Source of the DNA: Nitriliruptoraceae bacterium
GTDB taxonomy: Bacteria > Actinomycetota > Nitriliruptoria > Nitriliruptorales > Nitriliruptoraceae
Direction: 5' to 3'
NCBI GenBank assembly: GCA_007118045.1
Contig: SKTG01000165.1
Location: 1-16,573, forward strand
Length of the DNA: 16,573 bases
Numbering within the stretch: position 1 is the stretch's first letter; every line of letters begins with the position of its first letter. Shown in pieces: positions 6,905-14,364 of the stretch. A program made the translations under genes and the position numbers. Below the pieces are notes generated by a model. It did not search any database and had not been told where the DNA came from. It saw only the letters and a program-made list of their open reading frames with translations.

Positions 6905-7614
6905 CGGATCACCACCGCGTGCAGGGCCGCCGGCATGGCGGTGTCCGTGACCGCCGCCGCGTCGCGTCGCGCCATCGTGTCGTACTGCCGCAGCACGGCA
7001 CGGTCGAGGCGGGGCAGCAGGTGGATCAGCAGCTCGTTGAACAGACGCACCGGTGCCAGCACGTCGCACTGCAGGTTGATGCGCTGGAGCAGGATGGCGG
7101 TCGTGGTGTAGGGCTGGCTCGACCCACGCAGGGTCCGGAAGCCGGACCACTCCCGGAACAGGTGCCGCAGGCCGTACGGGGTGAAGTGGAAGTAGTTGTC
7201 CGGGGCGCCGTGGAACGGGAAGACGGCGCTCGCGCTCACGATCAGCTTCCCTCCCGGTCGCAGGATCCGGTGCAGCTGCGCGACGAGCCGCTCCGGATCG
7301 GCGAGGTGCTCCAGCAGACCGGTGCACACCACGAGGTCGTAGCTCTCGGCCGGGAACCCGGCCAGGTCCCCGTACGCAGGGTCCGTGTGCACGTCGGCGG
7401 GCTGGTTCCGCCGTGAGGTGATCGTGGTCGCGTTCGGGAAGTGGCGCCGACGATCGATGTCGACGCTGTGCACCACCAGCGCCTCCCCGTCCGTGGCGTA
7501 CTCCGAGACGAAGCGGTCGAGGCTCGCCCGTGAGGGCCGTCGACGGGTCAGGTTGAACCGGCAGGAGCGGAGCCAGAGACGCCGCAGGAGCCCCTGCTCG
7601 CTGCCGTCGTCCAT
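6901..7614 (-). CDS. Class I methyltransferase-fold protein with degenerate SAM motif I
   Basis: 237 residues. The later half of a Methyltransf_11-type domain is clear: SYDLVVCTGLLEHLADPERL (91-110), LHRILRPGGKLIVSASAVFP (114-133), then HGAPDNYFHFTPYGLRHLF (135-153), a pattern common in methyltransferases of glycan loci. The expected GxGxG loop is missing: the first strand reads ALVVHSVDID (45-54), so SAM binding is unproven. ATG 7614 is preceded by GAGGGGA at suitable spacing, and by a candidate -10 box (TAGGCT, 7653-7648). The gene ends in a GTGA overlap with the GMC oxidoreductase, which suggests that the two act on the same substrate. Oxidation and methylation of one sugar residue would fit, as inference. 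It could instead be a non-catalytic partner. Confidence 0.82.
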   Translation of the reverse strand: MDDGSEQGLLRRLWLRSCRFNLTRRRPSRASLDRFVSEYATDGEALVVHSVDIDRRRHFPNATTITSRRNQPADVHTDPAYGDLAGFPAESYDLVVCTGLLEHLADPERLVAQLHRILRPGGKLIVSASAVFPFHGAPDNYFHFTPYGLRHLFREWSGFRTLRGSSQPYTTTAILLQRINLQCDVLAPVRLFNELLIHLLPRLDRAVLRQYDTMARRDAAAVTDTAMPAALHAVVIR

Positions 7615-7647
7615 GCGGCGGTCCCCTCGTGTTCCCCGGGCGGCAGG

Positions 7648-7653
7648 AGCCTA
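7648..7653 (-). promoter_or_regulatory. Candidate -10 element for the methyltransferase-GMC operon
   Basis: TAGGCT on the minus strand (7653-7648) lies 34 bp before the ATG at 7614, in the 149-bp divergent gap with the GT2 gene. Predicted transcript start is near 7640. No clear -35 hexamer is seen. Confidence 0.4.
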
Positions 7654-7716
7654 CAAGGGCCACCGATCACCTCTGGTGGCGTCCCGGGCGCCGGCCCCGC
7701 CCCACGTCGGTTGGCC

Positions 7717-7722
7717 TACCCT
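7717..7722 (+). promoter_or_regulatory. Candidate -10 element for the membrane GT2 gene
   Basis: TACCCT lies 42 bp before the ATG at 7764 in the divergent gap. It faces away from the TAGGCT box at 7653-7648, so the two transcripts would diverge without overlap. No -35 hexamer is seen. Confidence 0.4.
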
Positions 7723-7763
7723 GCGCGGGCCGTCCCAGCGGACGGCAGCCCGAGGAGCAGCGC

Positions 7764-8825
7764 ATGACCGCAGCAGCGTCGACGCGGGAACCGAGCGTCG
7801 TCGTGGTGGTCCCCGCACACCGTGCCTCGGAGGAGCTCGATCGGTGCCTCGAGGCGCTTGCGTGCTGTGACCCCGCGCCCGACGAGCTGGTGGTCGTGGT
7901 CGACGGCGCCGACCCTGCCACGGTCGCCGCGGCGGAGGCGCGTGCCGGCCGCGTGGTGGGGCTCGAACGCGCCGGGGGACCCGCCCGGGCACGCAACGCC
8001 GGCGTGGCGGACAGCGACGCCGAGGTGGTCTTCTTCGTCGACTCCGACGTGGTCGTCCCACCGGACGTGGTGGGTCGGCTCCGGGACACGTTCGGGTCCC
8101 GGCCCGAGCTCGACGCCGTGATCGGGTCCTACGACGACGAACCGCCCGCTCCGGGTGTGACCTCGCAGTACAAGAACCTGCTCAACCACCACGTCCACCA
8201 GACCGCCGACGTGCGGGGCTCGACCTTCTGGGGCGCCTGCGGCGCGGTACGCCGGGCGGCCTTCGAGGCCGTCGGTGGGTTCGACGAGCGTTACTCGCGG
8301 CCGTGCATCGAGGACATCGAGCTCGGGGCCCGCCTGACCGAGGCCGGCCACCGCATCGAGGTGCTCAAGGAGCTGCAGGTCACCCACCTGAAGCGCTGGA
8401 CGCCGGCGTCGATGGTCCGGGCGGACGTGTTCGACCGGGCCGTGCCGTGGAGCGAACTGATCGTGGGTGGGCTCGGCTTCACCGACGACCTCAACGTCTC
8501 GCGCCGGCAACGCTTCAAGGCCGTCACGGCGTGCGTGGGTGTGGTCGCGCTGCTCGGCGCTCGTTGGCGCCTCGGCCGGGGCGCCACCCTCGCCTCGCTG
8601 TTCGCGCTGACCCTGATGGATCGCTCGTTGTTGGGCTTCTTCGCCCGCAAGCGGGGGCCGGCGTTCGCCGTGGGCGCCGCCGGCTGGCACTGGGCCTCGT
8701 ACCTGTACAGCTCGGCCGCCTTCGGGGCGGTGTGGCTGCGCCGGTTCCTCGGCGGTCGCCGCCTCGAACGGGGGGCGACGGTCCCGACGTCGTCCGCCGC
8801 GGCGCCCTCGGGCTCACCGGCGTAG
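7764..8825 (+). CDS. Family 2 glycosyltransferase with C-terminal membrane segments
   Basis: 353 residues. The GT2 domain starts at SVVVVVPAHRASEELDRCL (11-29), with RARNAGVADSDA (75-86), the metal-binding DSD motif FFVDSDVVVPPD (90-101), the acceptor-side GACGAVRRAAFEAVGGFDE (157-175) and the putative base in CIEDIELGARL (181-191). Residues about 252-325 are hydrophobic with two to three likely membrane segments, a common arrangement in GT2 enzymes using lipid-linked acceptors at the inner membrane. ATG 7764 has a GAGGAG ribosome site 7 nt upstream; longer in-frame starts extend into the promoter region. It is a single-gene unit, divergent from the methyltransferase-GMC operon. Its last 12 bp overlap the convergent flavoprotein gene. 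Donor and acceptor are unknown. Confidence 0.9.
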   Translation: MTAAASTREPSVVVVVPAHRASEELDRCLEALACCDPAPDELVVVVDGADPATVAAAEARAGRVVGLERAGGPARARNAGVADSDAEVVFFVDSDVVVPPDVVGRLRDTFGSRPELDAVIGSYDDEPPAPGVTSQYKNLLNHHVHQTADVRGSTFWGACGAVRRAAFEAVGGFDERYSRPCIEDIELGARLTEAGHRIEVLKELQVTHLKRWTPASMVRADVFDRAVPWSELIVGGLGFTDDLNVSRRQRFKAVTACVGVVALLGARWRLGRGATLASLFALTLMDRSLLGFFARKRGPAFAVGAAGWHWASYLYSSAAFGAVWLRRFLGGRRLERGATVPTSSAAAPSGSPA

Positions 8826-10424
8826 CGGTGCCCCCTTGCCCTTCGGGCTGACGGCCGTCGGCACACGGCGGCCCGCCTGGTCGGCGTCCTCGTGGACCTC
8901 CTCGTGGTACTCCGCGTCCGTGTTGACCTTCCAGGGGTCCCAGGCCTCACCGAGGATGTTGCGCGCCGCGAGCAGCGCGGCGAGCATGGAGTGGTCCTGG
9001 TTGTTGTACTTGTGCATCCCGTTGCGCCCGACGGTCTGGAGGTTGCTGGCGACCTCGATCAGCCAGCCACGGATCACCGCGACGTTCTCCTTGTAGTGCT
9101 CGTCGTAGACCGGGTAGGCCTTCGGCATCCGCACGACCGTGCCGTCGAGGACCTCGGACGCATCGAGCAGGCCGATCGCCGAGGCCTCCCGCTTGCCGAG
9201 CTCGATCAGCTCCGCGTCGTCGGCCTCCCAGAGATCCATGTCGCCCTGCGTGGTGAAGTACTCGAGCCCGAGCGCCGTCCGACCGGGGTCGGGGACCATC
9301 GCCGGTGACCAGTTCTTGTAGTTCTGGATGCGGCCGAGCCACACGTCCGGCTCGTGGATGTAGATCCAGTTGTCGGGGAAGACGTGCTCGCGGTCGACCA
9401 CGAGCACGACCGTGAGGTAGTCGCGGTAGTCGAGCGACCGAGCGGCCTGGATCACCTCGCCCGGAGCCGCCGGCTCCATCATCTCGACGAGCTCGCGGAG
9501 CGGGATCGTGGCCAGGTAGTCCGTGCCGCTGACCCGCCGGCGCCGGCCGTCCTGCTCGACCTCGACGCCCGTGACCCGGGTGTGGTCGTGCTCGATCGCG
9601 ACGACCCGGGTCCCGAGCTCGACGGTGTTGCCACCACCGCGGATCTTCTCCGTGGCGTGCTCCCACATCTGGCCCGGCCCCTCGATCGGGTACTCGAAGG
9701 TCTCGATCAGGGTCTTGATGACCGTGTCGTCGGCCTTCGGCGCGCGCAGGCGCGGCAACGCGTTGCGGGCCGCGGAGATCAACGACAGCCCCTTGATGCG
9801 CTGGGCAGCCCAGTCCGCCGAGATCTCGCTGCAGGGCCGCCCCCAGACCTTCTCCGTGTAGGTCTTGAAGAAGATGCGGTACAGCCGCATGCCGAACTGG
9901 TTGACGACCCAGTCCTCCAGGCTGCGGACGTCCCGCCGGGGGAAGGCTCGTGCCCTGAGGTAGGACAGCACGCACAGCACGGAGTTGAACAGGCCGAGCT
10001 TGCGCAGCGCGTCGCCTGCCTTCAGGGGGTAGTCGAAGAACTTGCCGTCGTAGTAGATCCGCGACATCCGCTCGACCGAGAGCCACTGGTCCTCGGGCAG
10101 GATGTCGTGCCAGAGCTTGCGCACCTCGTCGGACTTGGTGAAGAAGCGGTGTCCACCGATGTCGAAACGGAACCCGTCGTGCGCCTCCGTGCGAGCGATG
10201 CCGCCGACGTGGATTGGGTCGGCCTCGAACACCTCGACGTCCACGCCCTCCTTCGTCAGGTGCCAGGCGGCCGTCAGACCCGCGGGGCCACCACCCATCA
10301 CCACGACGTCCCGATCGTCCGGGTCGGTGCGGGGACGATCGGGATCGCGGTAGGGCATGGGGTCGTGGCCTCGTCGCTGGCGGGCGATGCCCCCGGTCGT
10401 GGGCTCGACGTGGTCGATCGGCAT
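8814..10424 (-). CDS. UDP-galactopyranose-mutase-like FAD-dependent oxidoreductase
   Basis: 536 residues. An FAD dinucleotide-binding fold begins DVVVMGGGPAGLTAAWHL (39-56), with Glu67, then VGGIARTE (73-80) and FDIGGHRFFT (87-96). The last is similar to the flavin-site region of UDP-galactopyranose mutase and amine-oxidase-type flavoproteins. The C-terminal GRNGMHKYNNQDHSM stretch is characteristic of a family found in glycan loci. It is longer than classical bacterial Glf (about 370-400 aa), so galactofuranose formation is possible but unproven. ATG 10424 follows an in-frame TGA by 3 bp and the first 22 codons show coding-type base bias. ATG 10358 (514 aa), with a distant GAGG, is an alternative. 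Neither has a strong ribosome site. Divergent from the ABC transporter gene; a single-gene unit. Confidence 0.87.
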   Translation of the reverse strand: MPIDHVEPTTGGIARQRRGHDPMPYRDPDRPRTDPDDRDVVVMGGGPAGLTAAWHLTKEGVDVEVFEADPIHVGGIARTEAHDGFRFDIGGHRFFTKSDEVRKLWHDILPEDQWLSVERMSRIYYDGKFFDYPLKAGDALRKLGLFNSVLCVLSYLRARAFPRRDVRSLEDWVVNQFGMRLYRIFFKTYTEKVWGRPCSEISADWAAQRIKGLSLISAARNALPRLRAPKADDTVIKTLIETFEYPIEGPGQMWEHATEKIRGGGNTVELGTRVVAIEHDHTRVTGVEVEQDGRRRRVSGTDYLATIPLRELVEMMEPAAPGEVIQAARSLDYRDYLTVVLVVDREHVFPDNWIYIHEPDVWLGRIQNYKNWSPAMVPDPGRTALGLEYFTTQGDMDLWEADDAELIELGKREASAIGLLDASEVLDGTVVRMPKAYPVYDEHYKENVAVIRGWLIEVASNLQTVGRNGMHKYNNQDHSMLAALLAARNILGEAWDPWKVNTDAEYHEEVHEDADQAGRRVPTAVSPKGKGAPLRR

Positions 10425-10471
10425 CGATCACGCGGCGCGTGGGCGTGGCCCCGGGCCGTCGGACCGCGCGG

Positions 10472-10477
10472 AGGGTA
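10472..10477 (-). promoter_or_regulatory. Candidate -10 element for the UGM-like flavoprotein gene
   Basis: TACCCT on the minus strand (10477-10472) lies 48 bp before ATG 10424 in the divergent gap with the ABC transporter gene. Predicted transcript start is near 10465. No clear -35 hexamer. Confidence 0.4.
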
Positions 10478-10554
10478 GACGGTCCCCGAGGGCGACGCGG
10501 TCCCGGCCACCGGACGGCCGAGGTCGTCGTCCGGTCCTCTGGGGAGGTCGCCGT

Positions 10555-10560
10555 TACCCT
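10555..10560 (+). promoter_or_regulatory. Candidate -10 element for the ABC transporter gene
   Basis: TACCCT on the plus strand lies 54 bp before ATG 10614. With the box at 10477-10472 it forms a back-to-back pair about 77 bp apart in the shared intergenic region. No -35 hexamer is evident. Confidence 0.4.
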
Positions 10561-10613
10561 GCCCGAGGTGTCATCCCGGGGCCGAGCGAGCTCCCGCGGT
10601 CTCACGCGCGACG

Positions 10614-12392
10614 ATGTTCGAGCCGCTCCGACGAGTGCTGGCCCTGGTCGGTCCCGGCCACCGGGTCCGGTGGGTCGCCGTGATCGCGCTCGCGCTGACG
10701 GCCAGCGGGCTCGAGGTCCTGGGCGCGCTGCTCATCTTCGGTCTGCTGGCCCGGATCACGACGGAGACCAGCGGGTTCGAGCTCCCGGTGGTGGGTGACA
10801 TCCGTGACGTGCTGCCGGAGATGCAGGAGAGCACCCTGCTGCTGGTGGTCGGTGCGACGGTCGCCCTGTTCTTCGTCCTGCGTGGTGGCGCGATCGTGGG
10901 CCAGGCCTACGTGCAGTACCGCGTCGCGGAGCGTGCGGGCGCCAGGCTCGCCACCCGCCTGCTCGAGGGCTACCTCGCCATGCCGGCCTCGTTCCACCTC
11001 GAGCGCAACAGCTCCGAGCTGATCCGCAACTCCTTCGACACCGTGCAGCAGTTCACGCGCGAGGCGCTGGTGCCGCTGGTCAAGCTCGTGTCCCACGCCA
11101 TCATGATCGTCGGTCTGCTCACCGTGCTCCTGGTCACGACGCCCGCCGCGACGGTCATGGCGGTGCTGCTGCTCGGGCCGCTGACCTGGGTGCTGCTGCG
11201 GGTCGTGCACCCGCGGGTCAAGCGTTTCGGTCGCACCGCGCAGGCCATGTCCAACGACACCCTGCAGACCCTGCAGGAGGGGCTCGGCGGCTGGCGCGAC
11301 ATCACCGTGCTCGGCCGCCAGCGCGCGTTCGTTGCGCGGTTCGCCTCCGATCGGGACGAGCTCGCCCGCGTGAAGTACCTGCGCTCCACGGCGAAGGAAC
11401 TGCCGCGTGTCGCGATCGAGACCGGCCTCGTGCTCTTCATCCTCGCGTTCCTCGGCATCAGCGTCCTCCTCGGCGACGGCGCGCTGGAGGCCCTCCCGGT
11501 CCTGGGCCTGTTCGGTTACGTCGGCATGCGCATCCAGCCCTCGCTGAACGAGGTGCTCCACTCGGCGAACTCGCTGAAGTTCGCCGCCGCGGGCATCGAC
11601 CTGCTGCACGCGGATCTGGAGCTGTTCGCCACCCAGCGGCCGCTCCCCGAGCCGGTGGAGCGTCCCTGGCACCTGCACGAGGAGCTGCGCCTCGAGTGCG
11701 TCGGGGCGCGCTACCCGAACACGGAGGAGTGGGCGCTGCGGGACGTCGACCTGGCGATCCGTACCGGCGAGTTCGTCGGGATCGTGGGGCCGACCGGAGG
11801 GGGGAAGTCGACCCTGGTCGACGTGATGCTCGGGTTGTTCGCGCCGACGGAGGGGCGGGTGCTGCTCGACGGTCGCGACCTGCACGAGGACGTCGCCGCG
11901 TGGCAGGCCACCCTCGGAGCGGTGCACCAGACGGTGTTCCTGACCGACGCGTCCCTCCGGCGCAACGTCGCGCTCGGGGTCCCGGAGCAGCAGATCGACG
12001 ACGGCGCCGTCGCCGACGCGCTCTCCCTGGCCCAGCTCGACGACTTCGTGGCTTCCCTGCCGGACGGGCTCGACACCGTCATCGGCGAGGACGGCGTCCG
12101 GGTGTCGGGTGGCCAGCGGCAGCGTCTCGCGATCGCACGGGCGCTGTACCGCCGGCCCTCGACGGTGTTCTTCGACGAGGGCACCTCGGCGCTCGACGGT
12201 CCCACGGAAGCGCAGCTCATGACGGCGCTGGAGGAGCTCCGGGGCGAGCGCACGATCGTCGTCGTGGCACACCGCCTCAGCACGGTCCGCGCCTGTGACC
12301 GGGTCGTCCTGGTCGAGAACGGACGCATCGTGGACGTCGCGCCCTTCGACGACCTCGCTGCCCGTCACGACCAGCTGCTGACCACCACCTGA
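10614..12392 (+). CDS. ABC transporter, fused permease-ATPase (PglK/MsbA-type flippase)
   Basis: 592 residues, the usual half-transporter size. The N-terminal 340 residues form the membrane domain, with hydrophobic segments near 20-45, 73-100, 155-175, 178-198 and 268-290. The ATPase has Walker A GPTGGGKST (392-400), Q-loop Gln439, signature VSGGQ (497-501), Walker B TVFFDE (517-522) with catalytic Glu522, D-loop SALD and switch His553. All catalytic elements are present, so it should be active. The ATPase starts at a short linker, as in type IV exporters. In a glycan locus with no Wzx or Wzm/Wzt pair in view, the likely role is flipping a lipid-linked oligosaccharide like PglK; lipid or peptide export cannot be excluded. 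ATG 10614 has no good ribosome site. Monocistronic; convergent with the GT2 gene 53 bp away. Confidence 0.93.
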   Translation: MFEPLRRVLALVGPGHRVRWVAVIALALTASGLEVLGALLIFGLLARITTETSGFELPVVGDIRDVLPEMQESTLLLVVGATVALFFVLRGGAIVGQAYVQYRVAERAGARLATRLLEGYLAMPASFHLERNSSELIRNSFDTVQQFTREALVPLVKLVSHAIMIVGLLTVLLVTTPAATVMAVLLLGPLTWVLLRVVHPRVKRFGRTAQAMSNDTLQTLQEGLGGWRDITVLGRQRAFVARFASDRDELARVKYLRSTAKELPRVAIETGLVLFILAFLGISVLLGDGALEALPVLGLFGYVGMRIQPSLNEVLHSANSLKFAAAGIDLLHADLELFATQRPLPEPVERPWHLHEELRLECVGARYPNTEEWALRDVDLAIRTGEFVGIVGPTGGGKSTLVDVMLGLFAPTEGRVLLDGRDLHEDVAAWQATLGAVHQTVFLTDASLRRNVALGVPEQQIDDGAVADALSLAQLDDFVASLPDGLDTVIGEDGVRVSGGQRQRLAIARALYRRPSTVFFDEGTSALDGPTEAQLMTALEELRGERTIVVVAHRLSTVRACDRVVLVENGRIVDVAPFDDLAARHDQLLTTT

Positions 12393-12445
12393 GACGGTCC
12401 CGCGGCGTGGCGCGAGCGGGCGCGGTCCGCGGCGGCCGACCCCGG

Positions 12446-13369
12446 TCAGGCGGCGGGCGCAGCTCGGCCGCGACGTCGGCGTGCCGCCCGTTCGCGTAGG
12501 AAGCCGTAGGCGTTGGCTGCCTGGGTGAGCACGAGCAGCGCCGCGAGCCGGAGAGCGCGCGGCAGGGGCGCCCGGCCGAACGGGTGGGTCACCAACCGCA
12601 GGTAGAAGGCTGGCGGCTCGACCCGCAGGTGCCCGTCACCCGCGGCCGTTCGCCGGCGGTGCACGACGTAGGCCCCCCGGCCGTAGTTGACGTGCTGTCG
12701 TACGAGCCCACGGACACCCATGGCGTGGAAGTGGTCCACGACCGCCGCCCTGGCCTCGCGCAGGGGGCGGCCCTCGCGGTGCCACCGTTCGCACAGCTCG
12801 CGGTCCTCGCCCCCGGGGCGCGGGAAGCTCGTGTCGAACCCGCCGATCGCTCGGAACGGCTCCGCCGGGACGGCGAGGTTGTTGCTCGCGAAGAACCGGC
12901 TGACGTGCTCGTCGTCGAACCAGTCGTACAGGAAGCCGACCAGCAGCTGGCTGGCTTCGGCGGCCGCGTCGTCGGTGACCGCGTTGACGATGCGGCCCCC
13001 AAGCATGGCCTCGGGGTGGGCGACGTGAGCGTCGAGCAGCGCCCGCAGCCAACCCGGTCTCGGCCGGCAGTCGTCGTCGGTGAACGCGAGCAGGGGCGCG
13101 CGTGCGACCTCGGCGCCGACGTTGCGGGCGGTGGCCGGACCGGCGTTGTCCTGGCGGTGCACGCGCACCTCGAGGCGGTCCTCGAAGGCCCGGGCGGTGG
13201 GAGCGAGCGGTTCCGGGCTGCCGTCGTCGACGACCACGACCTCGAAGTCCCCGGGCGGCAGGTCCTGCGCGGCGAGCGCCGACAGCAGGGCCCGCAACCG
13301 GTCGGGCTGCCGGAACGAGGGCACGACCACGGAGATGCGTGGAGGGCCGTCGTGGTTCGGTCGGCTCAC
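12446..13369 (-). CDS. Family 2 glycosyltransferase
   Basis: 307 residues. The GT-A domain starts at RISVVVPSFRQPDRLRALL (11-29), with VVVVDDGSPEP (45-54), NAGPATARNVGAEVARAP (75-92), DXD motif FTDDDCRPRPGW (96-107), and GGFDTSFPRPGGEDRELC (176-193) carrying the likely base Glu188/Asp189. A short hydrophobic stretch near 272-290 and a basic tail (RRRRGR) suggest a membrane-associated C-terminus. GTG 13369 overlaps the TGA of the upstream gene (GTGA), so it is the last gene of a coupled four-gene operon. It is convergent with the ABC transporter gene. Specificity is unknown. Confidence 0.9.
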   Translation of the reverse strand: MSRPNHDGPPRISVVVPSFRQPDRLRALLSALAAQDLPPGDFEVVVVDDGSPEPLAPTARAFEDRLEVRVHRQDNAGPATARNVGAEVARAPLLAFTDDDCRPRPGWLRALLDAHVAHPEAMLGGRIVNAVTDDAAAEASQLLVGFLYDWFDDEHVSRFFASNNLAVPAEPFRAIGGFDTSFPRPGGEDRELCERWHREGRPLREARAAVVDHFHAMGVRGLVRQHVNYGRGAYVVHRRRTAAGDGHLRVEPPAFYLRLVTHPFGRAPLPRALRLAALLVLTQAANAYGFLRERAARRRRGRAAPAA

Positions 13370-14364
13370 ATGGGCTCCGCGGGGGCCGCGAGCAGGCGCC
13401 GATCCGTGGCATCGAGGTGCTGGATCCGGTCCATCTCGAAGGTCGCGAGCACCTCCGGTGCACGGCCGGGACCACGGAGGTAGCCGGCCGCCTGGCCCAC
13501 GGCGTCGAAGACCAGCGCGGCGAGGAGGCCGGGCACGATCCGTGGGAACAGCTCCGCATGGCCGCGACCCGCCGCGAAGTGCTCGTCGTACATGCGCTTC
13601 GACCGGACCAGCGGGATCAGTGGCGAGGCCGCGGCGTAGAAGGCGCGTCGGGCTGGTGACCAGTCACCCTGCCGCGCCCGTTCGTCGCCGTAGAGCCGTC
13701 CGGCGTGGAACCGCAGGTCCGCCGTGGCCCGCAGTCGGGACGGGTTGGCGTGGGTGATGGAGCCGACCGGCGTGAGGTAGAGCCGCTCCCCGGCCGCCCG
13801 CAACCGGTCGTGCAGGTCACCGTTGCGTCCCACGTGGTCGGGGAGCGCGTCGCCGAACCGTGCCACCACGTCGCGCCGGTACGTGGCGTTGTGGCTCGGC
13901 ACGTCCGGGAGCTCCCCGGCCTGCTCGGGTTGCAGCCACCACCCGTAGCCCAGCAGCAGGTTGGCCCACGACAGGCCGGTGCGGGGGTTGGCATTGCCCA
14001 TCACCGACCCGACGGAGCCCCAGTCGCCTTCGGCGTAGGCGGTGAGCACGGCCTCGACCCAACCGCTCTGGACGTAGGCGTGATCCTCGATCGTGGCGAC
14101 GATCGGTGCGGCCGCCCCGAGCATGCCGCGTGCGGCCGCTCGGTCGACGTTGTCGATCGGGCCGACGGGCACCACGGTGACGGCGCCGAACGGGGCGAGC
14201 TCGGCGGGGTCGTGGTCCGCGAGGGCTCCCTCCGTCGGCACCACCAGCACGAGCTCGAGGCGGTCGACGGCGCCCTGGACGCGCAGGTGGGCGACCGTGC
14301 GACGGATCTGTTCGAAGGTCGTGGGCGTCACCACGATCACCGACAGGTCGGGCGTGTCGTTCAA
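13366..14364 (-). CDS. GT2-like glycosyltransferase with EDH in place of DXD
   Basis: 332 residues. The N-terminus DLSVIVVTPTTFEQIRRTVAHL is GT2-like, but the metal-site motif reads IVATIEDHAYVQSGWVEAV (88-106), with Glu93-Asp94-His95 at the DXD position. SHNATYRRDVV and a C-terminal region with a weakly hydrophobic stretch near 270-290 follow. EDH-type GT2 relatives occur in glycan loci, so this may be an active subfamily with altered metal use. The start is TTG 14364, overlapping the TGA of the GT4 gene (TTGA), with AAGGA 7 nt upstream in good position. Third gene of the four-gene operon. Its stop overlaps the next gene's GTG. Glycosyltransferase fold is likely; activity is inferred. Confidence 0.8.
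   Translation of the reverse strand: MNDTPDLSVIVVTPTTFEQIRRTVAHLRVQGAVDRLELVLVVPTEGALADHDPAELAPFGAVTVVPVGPIDNVDRAAARGMLGAAAPIVATIEDHAYVQSGWVEAVLTAYAEGDWGSVGSVMGNANPRTGLSWANLLLGYGWWLQPEQAGELPDVPSHNATYRRDVVARFGDALPDHVGRNGDLHDRLRAAGERLYLTPVGSITHANPSRLRATADLRFHAGRLYGDERARQGDWSPARRAFYAAASPLIPLVRSKRMYDEHFAAGRGHAELFPRIVPGLLAALVFDAVGQAAGYLRGPGRAPEVLATFEMDRIQHLDATDRRLLAAPAEPM

Noticed and set aside
10602..12368. A 588-residue ORF antisense to the ABC transporter
   Set aside because: Its product is rich in Arg, Glu, Gln and His with no domain pattern, while the plus strand encodes a complete ABC exporter with all motifs.
12393..12445. Terminator hairpin between the convergent ABC and GT2 genes
   Set aside because: Only short imperfect GC-rich pairings (4-bp arms with internal loops) are visible; not enough to call a terminator.
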